DNA of 45,377 nt from Candidatus Moraniibacteriota bacterium (GCA_030648835.1 JAUSGT010000002.1:264081-309457); one strand, 5' to 3'; positions 16,580-23,509 are shown, numbered from the stretch's first letter. Translations and numbers: made by a program. Notes: a model not told the origin generated them from the letters alone.

Positions 16580-17413
16580 ATGTGGTATCTCATTATTCCG
16601 CCGATTATCGTTGTTGTCAGTCTGTCATTTGTCTTATGGTACCTGTCGCGAAGAGGATCTGACCCACTTATTGCCGAGAAGGCTTCCCGGTTGATAGGAG
16701 AAGCACAGGAACAAATATCTTTTTTGCGTACCAAAAACTTTTTTCTCCGCATTCTCGAAAAAACGGCCTATCGTTTCAAAGTGGTATCGCTTCGGATACA
16801 CAACGGTTTCAGTGATTTGACACAGACGCTCAAAGCCCGGCGCCGGCGTTTTCAGGATAGGGTGATCGAGAAAGAAGCTTTAAAGGAACCAAAAGCACCG
16901 AAGCAGGAGAAGTCTCTTTCACGCGAAAGCTTCATTAATCGTTTTTCGAAGCGGATTGAACACGCGGTGGGTATCGGGAAACCGGAAAGTAAGCTCCCGG
17001 ACCCAGAGCGGTCTGCCCCGGCGGAGGCTGTTTCGGAAAATGTCGTTTTTTATCAACCGGATCCGGTGGAAACTCTTGAGAGAGATCAGCCTCCTCGCGT
17101 TTCTTATGAACCGGTTGTTGTACCGCCTCTCCCTTCTATCCGTCCGATGGTAAGCGAGACGATAGTTCGCCCGGAAGTTGTCCACGAAAGAACACCGGCG
17201 GACATTTCTCGTGAAGAAGACCTGATCGCGCGTATCGCTTTCAACCCCAAAGACTTCGTAGCGTATGAAGGATTGGGGGATTACTATCTCGAAATCGGCA
17301 ATGTCAAAGATGCCAAAGAATGCTATCGTCAGGTACTCAAACTGAGTCCGGTACACCGGATAGTGAGAATCAAAATCCGCCGTCTGGAAAAAATTCTTTC
17401 CGAAAAAGCGTAG
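16580..17413 (+). CDS. Membrane-anchored TPR-motif protein
   Basis: A 277-residue protein with an N-terminal membrane helix (about 2-22, YLIIPPIIVVVSLSFVLWYL), a basic juxtamembrane segment, a Pro/Val/Glu-rich probably disordered region (about 100-210), and a C-terminal TPR-like pair of helices (DFVAYEGLGDYYLEIGNVKD then AKECYRQVLKLSPVHRIVRI). It probably scaffolds a complex on the cytoplasmic membrane. Partner unknown. Confidence 0.7.
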   Translation: MWYLIIPPIIVVVSLSFVLWYLSRRGSDPLIAEKASRLIGEAQEQISFLRTKNFFLRILEKTAYRFKVVSLRIHNGFSDLTQTLKARRRRFQDRVIEKEALKEPKAPKQEKSLSRESFINRFSKRIEHAVGIGKPESKLPDPERSAPAEAVSENVVFYQPDPVETLERDQPPRVSYEPVVVPPLPSIRPMVSETIVRPEVVHERTPADISREEDLIARIAFNPKDFVAYEGLGDYYLEIGNVKDAKECYRQVLKLSPVHRIVRIKIRRLEKILSEKA

Positions 17414-17428
17414 TGCCTTGAGAGCGTT

Positions 17429-17480
17429 GCCATCTTAGCTTCCGCCCAAGGCGGACCAGCCTTGGGCTGGCAGTTGGTAA
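17429..17480 (+). pseudogene. Truncated tRNA-Thr copy split by a palindrome
   Basis: GCCATCTTAGCT (17429-17440) and CAGTTGGTA (17471-17479) together repeat the first 21 nt of the intact tRNA-Thr located 100 bp downstream. Exactly 30 bp of palindromic sequence lies between them. The copy stops after the D-loop, so it cannot make a tRNA. Confidence 0.8.
17441..17470. repeat. 30-bp palindromic repeat, copy 1
   Basis: Left half TCCGCCCAAGGCGGA is identical to the left half of the copy inside rpsK (26561-26590). The right half CCAGCCTTGGGCTGG differs at a few positions. It sits inside the D-arm of the tRNA-Thr fragment. Confidence 0.85.
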
Positions 17481-17491
17481 GGAGGGAGGGC

Positions 17492-17520
17492 TTGGCTATT
17501 AAAAACAAAAGAAGTAAAGT
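17492..17520 (+). promoter_or_regulatory. Promoter of tRNA-Thr(UGU)
   Basis: TTGGCT, 17 nt, TAAAGT, ending 8 nt before the mature tRNA 5' end. Confidence 0.65.
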
Positions 17521-17528
17521 GGGGGAAA

Positions 17529-17601
17529 GCCATCTTAGCTCAGTTGGTAGAGCAACGGTTTTGTAAACCGTGGGTCGTCGGTTCGAGTCCGACAGATGGC
17601 T
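17529..17601 (+). tRNA. tRNA-Thr (anticodon UGU)
   Basis: A complete cloverleaf: acceptor GCCATCT/AGATGGC, D-arm GCTCAGTTGGTAGAGC, anticodon stem ACGGT/ACCGT with loop TTTGTAA (anticodon TGT), T-loop GTTCGAGTC, discriminator T. CCA is not encoded. It has its own promoter. Confidence 0.96.
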
Positions 17602-17606
17602 CAAGT

Positions 17607-17635
17607 TTGTACTTTGATAAGTTATATAGTATAAT
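17607..17635 (+). promoter_or_regulatory. Promoter of the endonuclease gene
   Basis: TTGTAC, 17-nt spacer, TATAAT. Transcription would start near 17642, 20 nt before the ATG, and read on into tRNA-Tyr. Confidence 0.75.
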
Positions 17636-17661
17636 ACAAGTGACTATACGCCACTAGTATT

Positions 17662-18270
17662 ATGCCACGTAAAAAAATCACTTCTGGAGAAGAGCGTCTC
17701 GTAAGAGATCTTTATTTGAAAGACTTTACTGGACAGGAAGTTGCTACACAACTCAAGGTTTCTCTGAAACAAGTATACGATTCGTTACGTCGCCAAAATA
17801 TCCCTCGGAAAAGTCTACTTGAGCAAAACAGGTTACGGTTTCAAAAAAAGCCTCTCTCTTTTGTGTTTAGTGAAAAATTGTCATCAAAAGATAGAGAGTT
17901 GCTTGTAGCTGGGCTTATGCTCTATTATGGTGATGGGGCAAAGACAGGGAATACTGTTGACTTTGCCAACTCCGATCCAATGCTTCTTAAATTATTTCTC
18001 AAGTTTCTGAAAAATATTTGCGGTATTGATAATGAGAAGCTGCGGTTTTATCTATACTGCTTCTCTGATCAAAATAGTAATTCACTTATTCGTTATTGGT
18101 GCTCTCATTTGAGCGTTAAGCCGGGGCAATTCACAAAGCCCTATGTCCGCTTGACTCTCAATAAGGGTAAACGAACAATGACAAACGGAGTATTACATAT
18201 TCGTTATAGTGATAAGCGTTTGCTTGAAAAGATATTATTGCTCGGTCGTGAGTGGGCGAGTACTTTGTAA
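17662..18270 (+). CDS. Free-standing LAGLIDADG-type homing endonuclease with N-terminal HTH
   Basis: A 202-residue protein. Residues 1-50 resemble a homeodomain-like helix-turn-helix (GEERLVRDLYLKDFTGQEVA followed by TQLKVSLKQVYDSLRRQ). From about residue 80, RELLVAGLMLYYGDGAK fits the LAGLIDADG helix pattern (GL...GDG, with the acidic residue kept), followed by the alternating basic strands expected of that fold (VRLTLNKGKRTM, VLHIRYSD). Only one such motif is seen, so it would act as a homodimer. The stop codon lies 4 nt before the intron-containing tRNA-Tyr, so it is likely the mobility factor of that intron, encoded outside it. It could also be a domesticated regulator. Confidence 0.7.
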   Translation: MPRKKITSGEERLVRDLYLKDFTGQEVATQLKVSLKQVYDSLRRQNIPRKSLLEQNRLRFQKKPLSFVFSEKLSSKDRELLVAGLMLYYGDGAKTGNTVDFANSDPMLLKLFLKFLKNICGIDNEKLRFYLYCFSDQNSNSLIRYWCSHLSVKPGQFTKPYVRLTLNKGKRTMTNGVLHIRYSDKRLLEKILLLGREWASTL

Positions 18271-18274
18271 ATAT

Positions 18275-18558
18275 GGGTAGGTGGCGGAGTGGTCAATCGC
18301 AGCAGACTGTAAGATATTGCAGCTCTGAAAGGGGACTTTCAGATGAACTTTCTGGGATAACGGTGGAGGCTACGTTCTTATAAAAAAAGAATATGCGAAT
18401 ACCGTGGGAACCTCGATATCGTGTCGGGGAGCGCCGTAGAGACTAGATACCAGAGCACCTAGAACAGGTGAAGATATAGTCCATGCCGAAGAGAAATCCT
18501 CGGGTTATATGAAATCTGTCGCCTTCGGGCTTCGGGGGTTCGAATCCCTCCCTACCCA
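18275..18558 (+). tRNA. tRNA-Tyr (anticodon GUA) with intron
   Basis: Exons 18275-18310 and 18512-18558 join into an 83-nt type II tRNA: acceptor GGGTAGG/CCTACCC, anticodon stem with loop CTGTAAA (anticodon GTA), a long variable arm GCCTTCGGGC, T-loop GTTCGAATC, discriminator A. The intron interrupts the anticodon between its second and third bases, so no functional tRNA forms without splicing. Transcribed with the upstream endonuclease gene. Confidence 0.9.
18311..18511 (+). ncRNA. Group I intron in tRNA-Tyr
   Basis: A 201-nt intron. The 5' exon ends CTGT, which pairs with GCAG at 18319-18322, giving the required U-G wobble at the 5' splice site. The intron ends in G (18511). The core motif AAGATATAGTCC (18471-18482) is the group I S element; its TAGTC pairs with GACTA at 18441-18445 to form P7. 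No reading frame lies inside the intron. It resembles the small self-splicing tRNA introns of cyanobacteria and proteobacteria. Confidence 0.9.
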
Positions 18559-18565
18559 CTAAATC

Positions 18566-18600
18566 AATAAAACGGGTCTTTATGGTCCGTTTTATTTATT
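18566..18600 (+). terminator. Terminator after tRNA-Tyr
   Basis: AATAAAACGG and CCGTTTTATT form a perfect 10-bp stem followed by TATTTTGG. It lies 7 nt after the tRNA. Confidence 0.75.
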
Positions 18601-18632
18601 TTGGTAGAGTAAGGATAGGGATTCGAAGGGTA

Positions 18633-18664
18633 TTCTAAAAAGCAAACTGCTTTGCTTTTTAGAA
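18633..18664. repeat. Perfect 14-bp hairpin
   Basis: TTCTAAAAAGCAAA and TTTGCTTTTTAGAA are perfectly complementary with a 4-nt loop. It lies in the 180-bp gene-free gap between tRNA-Tyr and tRNA-Glu, next to the repeated tRNA-Tyr 3' end. Confidence 0.7.
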
Positions 18665-18716
18665 ACCCAGGCTCTGGAGGAGTCGCGGAGCCTCCGGCGA
18701 AGCGATGGGGGAGGAG

Positions 18717-18734
18717 GAATCCCTCCCTACCCAC
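18717..18734 (+). repeat. Repeated 3' end of tRNA-Tyr
   Basis: GAATCCCTCCCTACCCAC is identical over 18 nt to 18542-18559 (T-loop to acceptor end of tRNA-Tyr). Such duplicated tRNA 3' ends are the usual footprint of site-specific integration, or of an insertion that duplicated its target. Confidence 0.8.
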
Positions 18735-18739
18735 ATAAT

Positions 18740-18772
18740 CTAAAACAACTCCCAACATAGGAGTTGTTTTAG
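18740..18772. terminator. Terminator after tRNA-Glu (minus strand)
   Basis: CTAAAACAACTCC and GGAGTTGTTTTAG form a perfect 13-bp stem. Its A/T-rich base lets it act in both directions; it ends the minus-strand tRNA unit. Confidence 0.7.
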
Positions 18773-18784
18773 TTTCTATAGACG

Positions 18785-18856
18785 TAGCCCCAAGGGGAAT
18801 CGGACCCCTGTTACCAGGATGAGAACCTGGTGTCCTAACCATTAGACGATGGGGCC
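18785..18856 (-). tRNA. tRNA-Glu (anticodon CUC)
   Basis: On the minus strand: acceptor GGCCCCA/TGGGGCT, D-arm GTCTAATGGTTAGGAC, anticodon stem CCAGG/CCTGG with loop TTCTCAT (anticodon CTC), T-arm GTCCGATTCC, discriminator A. Confidence 0.95.
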
Positions 18857-18862
18857 CTTCAG

Positions 18863-18933
18863 CAGGGGCGGTAGGAATCGAACCTACACAAACGGTTTTG
18901 GAGACCGTTGTACTACCACTATACGACGCCCCC
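18863..18933 (-). tRNA. tRNA-Trp (anticodon CCA)
   Basis: On the minus strand: acceptor GGGGGCG/CGCCCCT, D-arm GTATAGTGGTAGTAC, anticodon stem ACGGT/ACCGT with loop CTCCAAA (anticodon CCA), T-loop GTTCGATTC, discriminator G. The order tRNA-Thr, rpmG, tRNA-Trp is a conserved bacterial arrangement. Confidence 0.95.
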
Positions 18934-18945
18934 ATCTATCTCTCT

Positions 18946-18974
18946 AGTATATAATATTGTATCAAGTAAACCAA
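18946..18974 (-). promoter_or_regulatory. Promoter of tRNA-Trp/tRNA-Glu
   Basis: On the minus strand TTGGTT, 17 nt, TATACT, ending 12 nt before tRNA-Trp. It overlaps the tail of the rpmG terminator. Confidence 0.55.
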
Positions 18975-18992
18975 AACCCGCCAGTTGGCGGG
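18971..18992 (-). terminator. Terminator of rpmG
   Basis: On the minus strand CCCGCC-AACT-GGCGGG followed by TTTTGG, 7 nt after the rpmG stop codon. Confidence 0.75.
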
Positions 18993-18998
18993 AAGGAT

Positions 18999-19139
18999 CT
19001 ACTTGCTCTCGGTATGGGTCGCGTTCTTCTTGCAGAAGCGACAGTATTTACTCAGCGCAAGCTTCTCTTTCACCTTTTTCTTGTTACGCTTCGTGTAATG
19101 TGTGATACGGCTACACAGAGAACATTTCAGTTTTACCAT
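18999..19139 (-). CDS. rpmG: Ribosomal protein bL33
   Basis: A 46-residue bL33, with the core ITHYTKRNKKKVKEKLALSK. It is the zinc-ribbon form, with Cys pairs CSLC (residues 6 and 9) and CRFC (33 and 36). It lies on the minus strand between tRNA-Thr(GGU) and tRNA-Trp, as in many bacteria. It has a promoter and a terminator of its own. Confidence 0.93.
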   Translation of the reverse strand: MVKLKCSLCSRITHYTKRNKKKVKEKLALSKYCRFCKKNATHTESK

Positions 19140-19198
19140 GGTATCTTTAATTTGTCCCATATCATTTTCAATAATTCATCCGTTTAAAAAGCTTTTTT

Positions 19199-19227
19199 AC
19201 TCTACTGGAAAATATCCCGAACGTCAA
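19199..19227 (-). promoter_or_regulatory. Promoter of rpmG
   Basis: On the minus strand TTGACG, 17 nt, TAGAGT; the leader is about 65 nt. Confidence 0.5.
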
Positions 19228-19265
19228 CCCTCCCCCATCAAAGCTTCGAATAGTCGGACATCCTG

Positions 19266-19338
<73 letters not shown>

Positions 19339-19446
19339 TTGTCTCAAAAATATAGACCTCAACTATTTGCTGAGGCTCTTCTCATTCTAACGGTTTTTCA
19401 GAAAAAGTCCAGAAAGTATGAGCACTATTTCCATTGAGGTCGGTTT

Positions 19447-19476
19447 TTGACAAGGAACTTCGTTTTTTGCTATCTT
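19447..19476 (+). promoter_or_regulatory. Promoter of purD
   Basis: TTGACA, 18-nt spacer, TATCTT. The -10 and its downstream GC nearly repeat those of the pyrF promoter (21611-21640). Confidence 0.75.
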
Positions 19477-19557
19477 GCCTAGTCAAGCCAATGAGAAAAA
19501 ATGTGGCTTGTAGGTTTTATTGGGTTTTTTAATAACTTGCTGCGAAGGAGATATATC

Positions 19558-20919
19558 TTGCGTAAAGATCCGGAAAAGAATGTGTCTGGGAAGAAAAAGC
19601 TGAAAAAGAAAAAAAAGCTGCGGCTTCTGGTTTTCGGCAGCGGCGGACGGGAACATGCGCTGGCGTGGAAGCTGGCGAAGAGTCCGCGGGTTGAAATCGT
19701 ATTTGTCGCGCCCGGTAACGCCGCCACGGCGCATGGGTCGAAGATGCAAAACGTGCCCTTGACCGACATCGCTGCTCTGGAGGAGTTCGCGGTGCACGAG
19801 AAAATTGATTTCACCGTGATAGGCCCTGAGGGACCGCTGGCCGCTGGTGCTGTGGACGCTTTTCATGCACGTGGGCTTAAGATCCTCGGCCCGACGCAGA
19901 GGGCGGCGCAACTCGAGAGCTCGAAGGATTTCGCCAAAGAGTTCATGAGGCGGCATGGCATTCCGACATCTCCTCATAAGACGTTCAGCGATCCTGCTCT
20001 AGCGCATGCCTATGTGGAGGAGCACGGCGTGCCTATCGTCATCAAAGCAGATGGACTGGCTGCCGGCAAAGGGGTGGAAGTTGCCACCAACTTGGCTCAG
20101 GCACACGCGGCGGTCGACACGATTCTGGTCAAGAAGAAATTCGAAGGTGCCTGTGACAAAGTCGTTATCGAGGACTTTGCCGACGGTGAGGAAGCCAGTT
20201 TCATTGTCGTAGCGGATGGCAAACATGTCTTACCGCTGGCTACTAGTCAGGATCACAAGAGGCGTGGCGATGGCGATACGGGTCCGAACACCGGTGGTGC
20301 AGGGGTGTACTCTCCGGCGTATCTCGTTACGCCAGAGCTCCATGAGTGCCTCATGGACATTGCCAAGAAGACGATCGACGGGATGGCCGAGGAAGGTATG
20401 CCGTTCGTGGGTTTTCTGTACATCGGAGTGATGATCAGGCCCGATGGCAGCATAGCCGTGCTTGAGTTCAATGTCCGTCTCGGCGATCCCGAAACACAGC
20501 CAATCATGATGCGGCTTCTGACCGATCTTGTCGAAATCTCAGAGCACGCACTTGCTGGCACCCTCGATAAGGTGGAAGCACAATGGGATTCGCGAGCCGC
20601 TATCGGCGTGGTGTTGATGGATGAAGGCTATCCGGAGAATCCGAAGAAGGGCGCTGTGATCACGGGATTGCCGGAAGAAACCGATGATTGTGTAGTCTTT
20701 CAAGCCGGTACGCTCGAGGTGCCGCGTGACTCGGGGGGCTCCGAAATTGTCGTTCATGGCGGGCGAGTGCTTTGCGTCACCACGCTTGGCAAATCGCTTC
20801 GGTCAGCACAACAGCGTGCGTACAAAGTCGCAGACGATATCCAATTTGAGCGTAAATACATGCGCCGTGATATCGGCTACAGGGCTTTGGCACGGATGGA
20901 AACAGCGGTCGTTCCCTGA
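19558..20919 (+). CDS. purD: Phosphoribosylamine-glycine ligase (GAR synthetase)
   Basis: PurD joins glycine to phosphoribosylamine with ATP, the second step of IMP synthesis. I start at the TTG at 19558 because AAGGAGAT ends 6 nt before it; an upstream reading frame start lacks this. The product has about 453 residues: a Lys-rich N-terminal extension (about 20 residues), the N-domain LLVFGSGGREHALAWKLAKS, TVIGPEGPLAAG, then the ATP-grasp domain (KADGLAAGKGVEVA, VVIEDFADGEEAS, GDTGPNTGGAGVYSPA, LEFNVRLGDPETQPIM) and the C-domain. All signature motifs are intact. It is a single-gene unit with its own promoter and terminator, not linked to other pur genes. Confidence 0.95.
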   Translation: MRKDPEKNVSGKKKLKKKKKLRLLVFGSGGREHALAWKLAKSPRVEIVFVAPGNAATAHGSKMQNVPLTDIAALEEFAVHEKIDFTVIGPEGPLAAGAVDAFHARGLKILGPTQRAAQLESSKDFAKEFMRRHGIPTSPHKTFSDPALAHAYVEEHGVPIVIKADGLAAGKGVEVATNLAQAHAAVDTILVKKKFEGACDKVVIEDFADGEEASFIVVADGKHVLPLATSQDHKRRGDGDTGPNTGGAGVYSPAYLVTPELHECLMDIAKKTIDGMAEEGMPFVGFLYIGVMIRPDGSIAVLEFNVRLGDPETQPIMMRLLTDLVEISEHALAGTLDKVEAQWDSRAAIGVVLMDEGYPENPKKGAVITGLPEETDDCVVFQAGTLEVPRDSGGSEIVVHGGRVLCVTTLGKSLRSAQQRAYKVADDIQFERKYMRRDIGYRALARMETAVVP

Positions 20920-20945
20920 GACCGCGGCAAGAAGCAACCGAAGTA

Positions 20946-20989
20946 CGGGCAAGAGGTGGTAACTATACATCTCTTCGCCCGATTTTTTT
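20946..20989 (+). terminator. Terminator of purD
   Basis: CGGGCAAGAG pairs with CTCTTCGCCCG (one bulge) and is followed by ATTTTTTT. Confidence 0.85.
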
Positions 20990-21057
20990 ATCCAAAAATT
21001 TTTAGCGTTTGTGTTATACTGGTTTCAAGGATACATGATAAATATTTTTATAAACTC

Positions 21058-21408
21058 ATGGATTTGGCAAATAAAAAATGTGTACCGTGTGAGGGTGGGA
21101 CGAAACCACTGACAGGGGAACAGATTGCCGAGTACTTTCAAGTGCTTACTGGTTGGCAAGTGGTAAAAGAGAAAGAGATTATCAAGCAGTATCAATGCAA
21201 AGATTTTGCTGAAGCGCTGGCTTTTGTGAACGCTATCGGAGCGATAGCCGAAGTGGAAGGCCATCACCCGGATATCAATCTCTTTAGCTGGAGCAAGGTG
21301 GCGCTAACGCTTTCCACCCATGCTATTGGCGGGCTTTCCATCAATGATTTCATTCTGGCCGCCAAGATAGACACTCTGAAAAAAGAAAAGTTCCCGGCGA
21401 TTACGTAA
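21058..21408 (+). CDS. Pterin-4a-carbinolamine dehydratase family protein
   Basis: A 116-residue protein starting MDLANKKCVPC. The family signature is clear: EVEGHHPDINLFSWSKVALT, then LSTHAIGGLSINDFILAAKID. PCD/DCoH enzymes dehydrate 4a-hydroxytetrahydrobiopterin formed by aromatic amino acid hydroxylases; many bacterial members have no hydroxylase partner and their role is unclear (some link to molybdopterin or folate). No hydroxylase or pterin pathway gene is in this window. TATACT lies at about 21015, so it probably has its own promoter. It sits between purD and pyrF. Confidence 0.9.
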   Translation: MDLANKKCVPCEGGTKPLTGEQIAEYFQVLTGWQVVKEKEIIKQYQCKDFAEALAFVNAIGAIAEVEGHHPDINLFSWSKVALTLSTHAIGGLSINDFILAAKIDTLKKEKFPAIT

Positions 21409-21507
21409 ATGGTTACGTAATCAGTTATCTATCTGATTTTTTTACAAAGTTTAATATCGAGAATTTCTTTCAGTAGAGATCAAAGATAGCTTTTTCTATT
21501 AGTATGC

Positions 21508-21543
21508 CACTGACTTTTACCGCAATTGCGGTAAAAGTCAGTG
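21508..21543. repeat. Perfect 36-bp palindrome
   Basis: CACTGACTTTTACCGCAA is followed immediately by its exact reverse complement. There is no loop and no T run after it. It lies in the 316-bp gap upstream of pyrF, about 70 bp before the pyrF -35 box. The rest of that gap shows no gene. Confidence 0.9.
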
Positions 21544-21610
21544 CAAGTGCTTCTTTAAGGATTTAGGAATTATTTGTTGGTTTCATTTTAGTGTTGGAGA
21601 CTTATTTTTT

Positions 21611-21640
21611 TTGACAAAGGGGACTCTTTCTTGGTATCTT
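21611..21640 (+). promoter_or_regulatory. Promoter of pyrF-pyrE
   Basis: TTGACA, 18-nt spacer, TATCTT; the leader is about 78 nt, ending in GGAGG 12 nt before the ATG. Confidence 0.75.
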
Positions 21641-21724
21641 GCTGAGTCGGACCGATTCCAAGCAATACGGTCTGAAAAGCGTAGTTCCTGAACAACTGAA
21701 TATTTTTGGAGGTTCAAAAAAATC

Positions 21725-22681
21725 ATGGAAACCTTTGTTGACAAGCTCCAGCTTGCGATGCAAATGAAGAAAAGTGTGCTTTGCGTTGGACTTGACCCGC
21801 AGCTTAAATTTATGCCGCCCCATCTTATTGCTGAAATGCGGGCGGTCTACGGTGACACGGAAGAAGCGATCGGTGAGCTTTACTACGCATTCAACCGTGC
21901 AATCATCGATGCGGTCGAGCCGTCCGCTGGCGTTGTGAAGCCCCAGGCCGCGTTCTATACAAGGAGTGCACATACTTGGCATGCGCTCGAAAAGACGCAG
22001 GCGTACGCAAAGTACAAGGGACTTTTGCGGATCAAAGACGCCAAATGCAAAGACGGCGGCGATACTGCCCAAGCTTATGCAGAAGCTCATATCGGCGAAG
22101 TGCCGTTTTTCGATGGAGATCGAGCAGTCGCTCCTATCCGCGGAGATGCCGTTACGATTGATGGTTACATCGGCGAGAATTGTGTTGGCTATTTCGCACA
22201 GGAAGTCCGGCTACACGGTACTTGTGCTTTCGTGGTTGACAAGACATCCTTTGAACCGAATTCGGCCATCGAACAGTTGGTTACCGATAACGGTCTGACG
22301 GTTTGGGAGCGTTTGGCACATTACGTGAGCGTGTGGGGCGAAGGTACCGAAGGAAAAAATGGCTATCGCAATGTTGGTGTTGTTATGGGGGCAACTTTCC
22401 CCGAAGACGCGCCCAAAATGCGAAAAATTCTTCCCAAGGCGCTCATGCTGGTTCCGGGTTACGGCGCGCAAGGCGGAGGGGCCGAAGGTGCGGTCGTGCC
22501 ATTCAATGAAGATGGATTCGGCGCCGTGGTAAACTCTTCACGGGGGATTATTGCAGCATGGCAGAAGGGGCCATTTGCGTGTGATCCGAAGGATTTCGCG
22601 CAAGCGGCGGCACTGGCGGCATCAGCTGCTCGTCATGATCTGAACGTGGCCCTCATGAAGGCCAACAAATTTCCATTCTGA
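21725..22681 (+). CDS. pyrF: Orotidine 5'-phosphate decarboxylase, type 2
   Basis: PyrF decarboxylates OMP to UMP. This is the long (318-residue) type 2 form. The catalytic residues are present: Lys72 in VVKPQAAFY, and Asp105, Lys107 and Asp110 in IKDAKCKDGGDTAQAYA. The usual DxKRGD reads DAKCKD, so Arg-Gly is replaced by Cys-Lys. The C-terminal phosphate-binding segment LVPGYGAQGGGA and NSSRGI are kept. It precedes pyrE by 31 bp in one operon; the two enzymes catalyse the last two steps of UMP synthesis. Confidence 0.92.
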   Translation: METFVDKLQLAMQMKKSVLCVGLDPQLKFMPPHLIAEMRAVYGDTEEAIGELYYAFNRAIIDAVEPSAGVVKPQAAFYTRSAHTWHALEKTQAYAKYKGLLRIKDAKCKDGGDTAQAYAEAHIGEVPFFDGDRAVAPIRGDAVTIDGYIGENCVGYFAQEVRLHGTCAFVVDKTSFEPNSAIEQLVTDNGLTVWERLAHYVSVWGEGTEGKNGYRNVGVVMGATFPEDAPKMRKILPKALMLVPGYGAQGGGAEGAVVPFNEDGFGAVVNSSRGIIAAWQKGPFACDPKDFAQAAALAASAARHDLNVALMKANKFPF

Positions 22682-22712
22682 ATTTCAACGCAACGCAACC
22701 AGGAGAAAAACC

Positions 22713-23399
22713 ATGCAACTTCCAGAACCGAGAACACCGGCAGAGGAATTCTTTGCTTTCGCGTTTGAAAGACAGGCGTTGTTGTTTGGCAGCTACCGGA
22801 CGAAAGCTGGCCGAGACTCGCCATACTTTCTCGACGCCGGGTTGTTCAGCGATGGACAGTCCATGGCAAAGCTCGGCGAACTGTACGCCAAGACGATCTT
22901 CCGTAATAACTTTCTATCTGACTTTGACTCTTTGTTTGGTCCGGCGTACAAGGGTATACCGCTGGTTACCGCTACGGCGATAGCGCTGGCGCAATTTGGC
23001 AAGAATTGCCGGTTTGCGTATAACCGCAAGGAGCCCAAGGACCATGGTGAAGGCGGAACAGTAATTGGCGGTCCGCTTCATGGACGGGTTGCGGTTATCG
23101 ACGATGTGATTAGCGCCGGCACATCGGTGCGTCAATCAGTGGAAGTCATTCATACTTCCGGAACTCAGTTTGCCGGCGTCGTCGTTTTAATGGATAGACA
23201 GGAAAAAGGCGCTGGCGAACTTTCCGCTATTCAGGAAGTGAAACACAATTACGGCGTTCCCGTGCTCGCGGTTGCCACGCTTGCGGATTTGGTGCATTAT
23301 CTCGAGCGCGCCTGTTTCGAGGAACCAGATCGCAGTGTTAGTCGTATCATTGAAAACATCAACGCTTATCGCAAGCAGTACGGCGCCAAAGCGGCCTGA
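22713..23399 (+). CDS. pyrE: Orotate phosphoribosyltransferase
   Basis: A 228-residue enzyme that attaches PRPP to orotate to give OMP. Motifs: FGPAYKGIPLVTATAIAL, NRKEPKDHGEGG (the catalytic flexible loop) and the PRPP-binding VAVIDDVISAGTS (residues 126-138). A good Shine-Dalgarno sequence (AGGAG) precedes the ATG. It lies directly after pyrF. No earlier pyrimidine genes (carAB, pyrB, pyrC, pyrD) are in the window, so the pair may salvage orotate or work with genes elsewhere. Confidence 0.95.
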   Translation: MQLPEPRTPAEEFFAFAFERQALLFGSYRTKAGRDSPYFLDAGLFSDGQSMAKLGELYAKTIFRNNFLSDFDSLFGPAYKGIPLVTATAIALAQFGKNCRFAYNRKEPKDHGEGGTVIGGPLHGRVAVIDDVISAGTSVRQSVEVIHTSGTQFAGVVVLMDRQEKGAGELSAIQEVKHNYGVPVLAVATLADLVHYLERACFEEPDRSVSRIIENINAYRKQYGAKAA

Positions 23400-23417
23400 A
23401 CAGGCCTGGTGAAATCC

Positions 23418-23473
23418 AAGGGGTACCGAGTGTGAGTTGCTATCACGTAGCACACACCACGGGCCCTTTTTTC
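23418..23473 (+). terminator. Possible terminator of pyrF-pyrE
   Basis: A G/C-rich region with GTGTG and CACAC segments and a GGGCCC before TTTTTTCTTTT. The stem is imperfect. Confidence 0.4.
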
Positions 23474-23480
23474 TTTTGCC

Positions 23481-23509
23481 TTGTTTTTGGGTTTTTTTCT
23501 TGATATACT
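23481..23509 (+). promoter_or_regulatory. Promoter of the isoprenoid genes
   Basis: TTGTTT, 17-nt spacer, TATACT; the leader is about 32 nt. Confidence 0.6.

Noticed and set aside
18601-18739. Second complete tRNA-Tyr gene
   Set aside because: Only the last 18 nt are repeated; no D-arm or anticodon arm is present.
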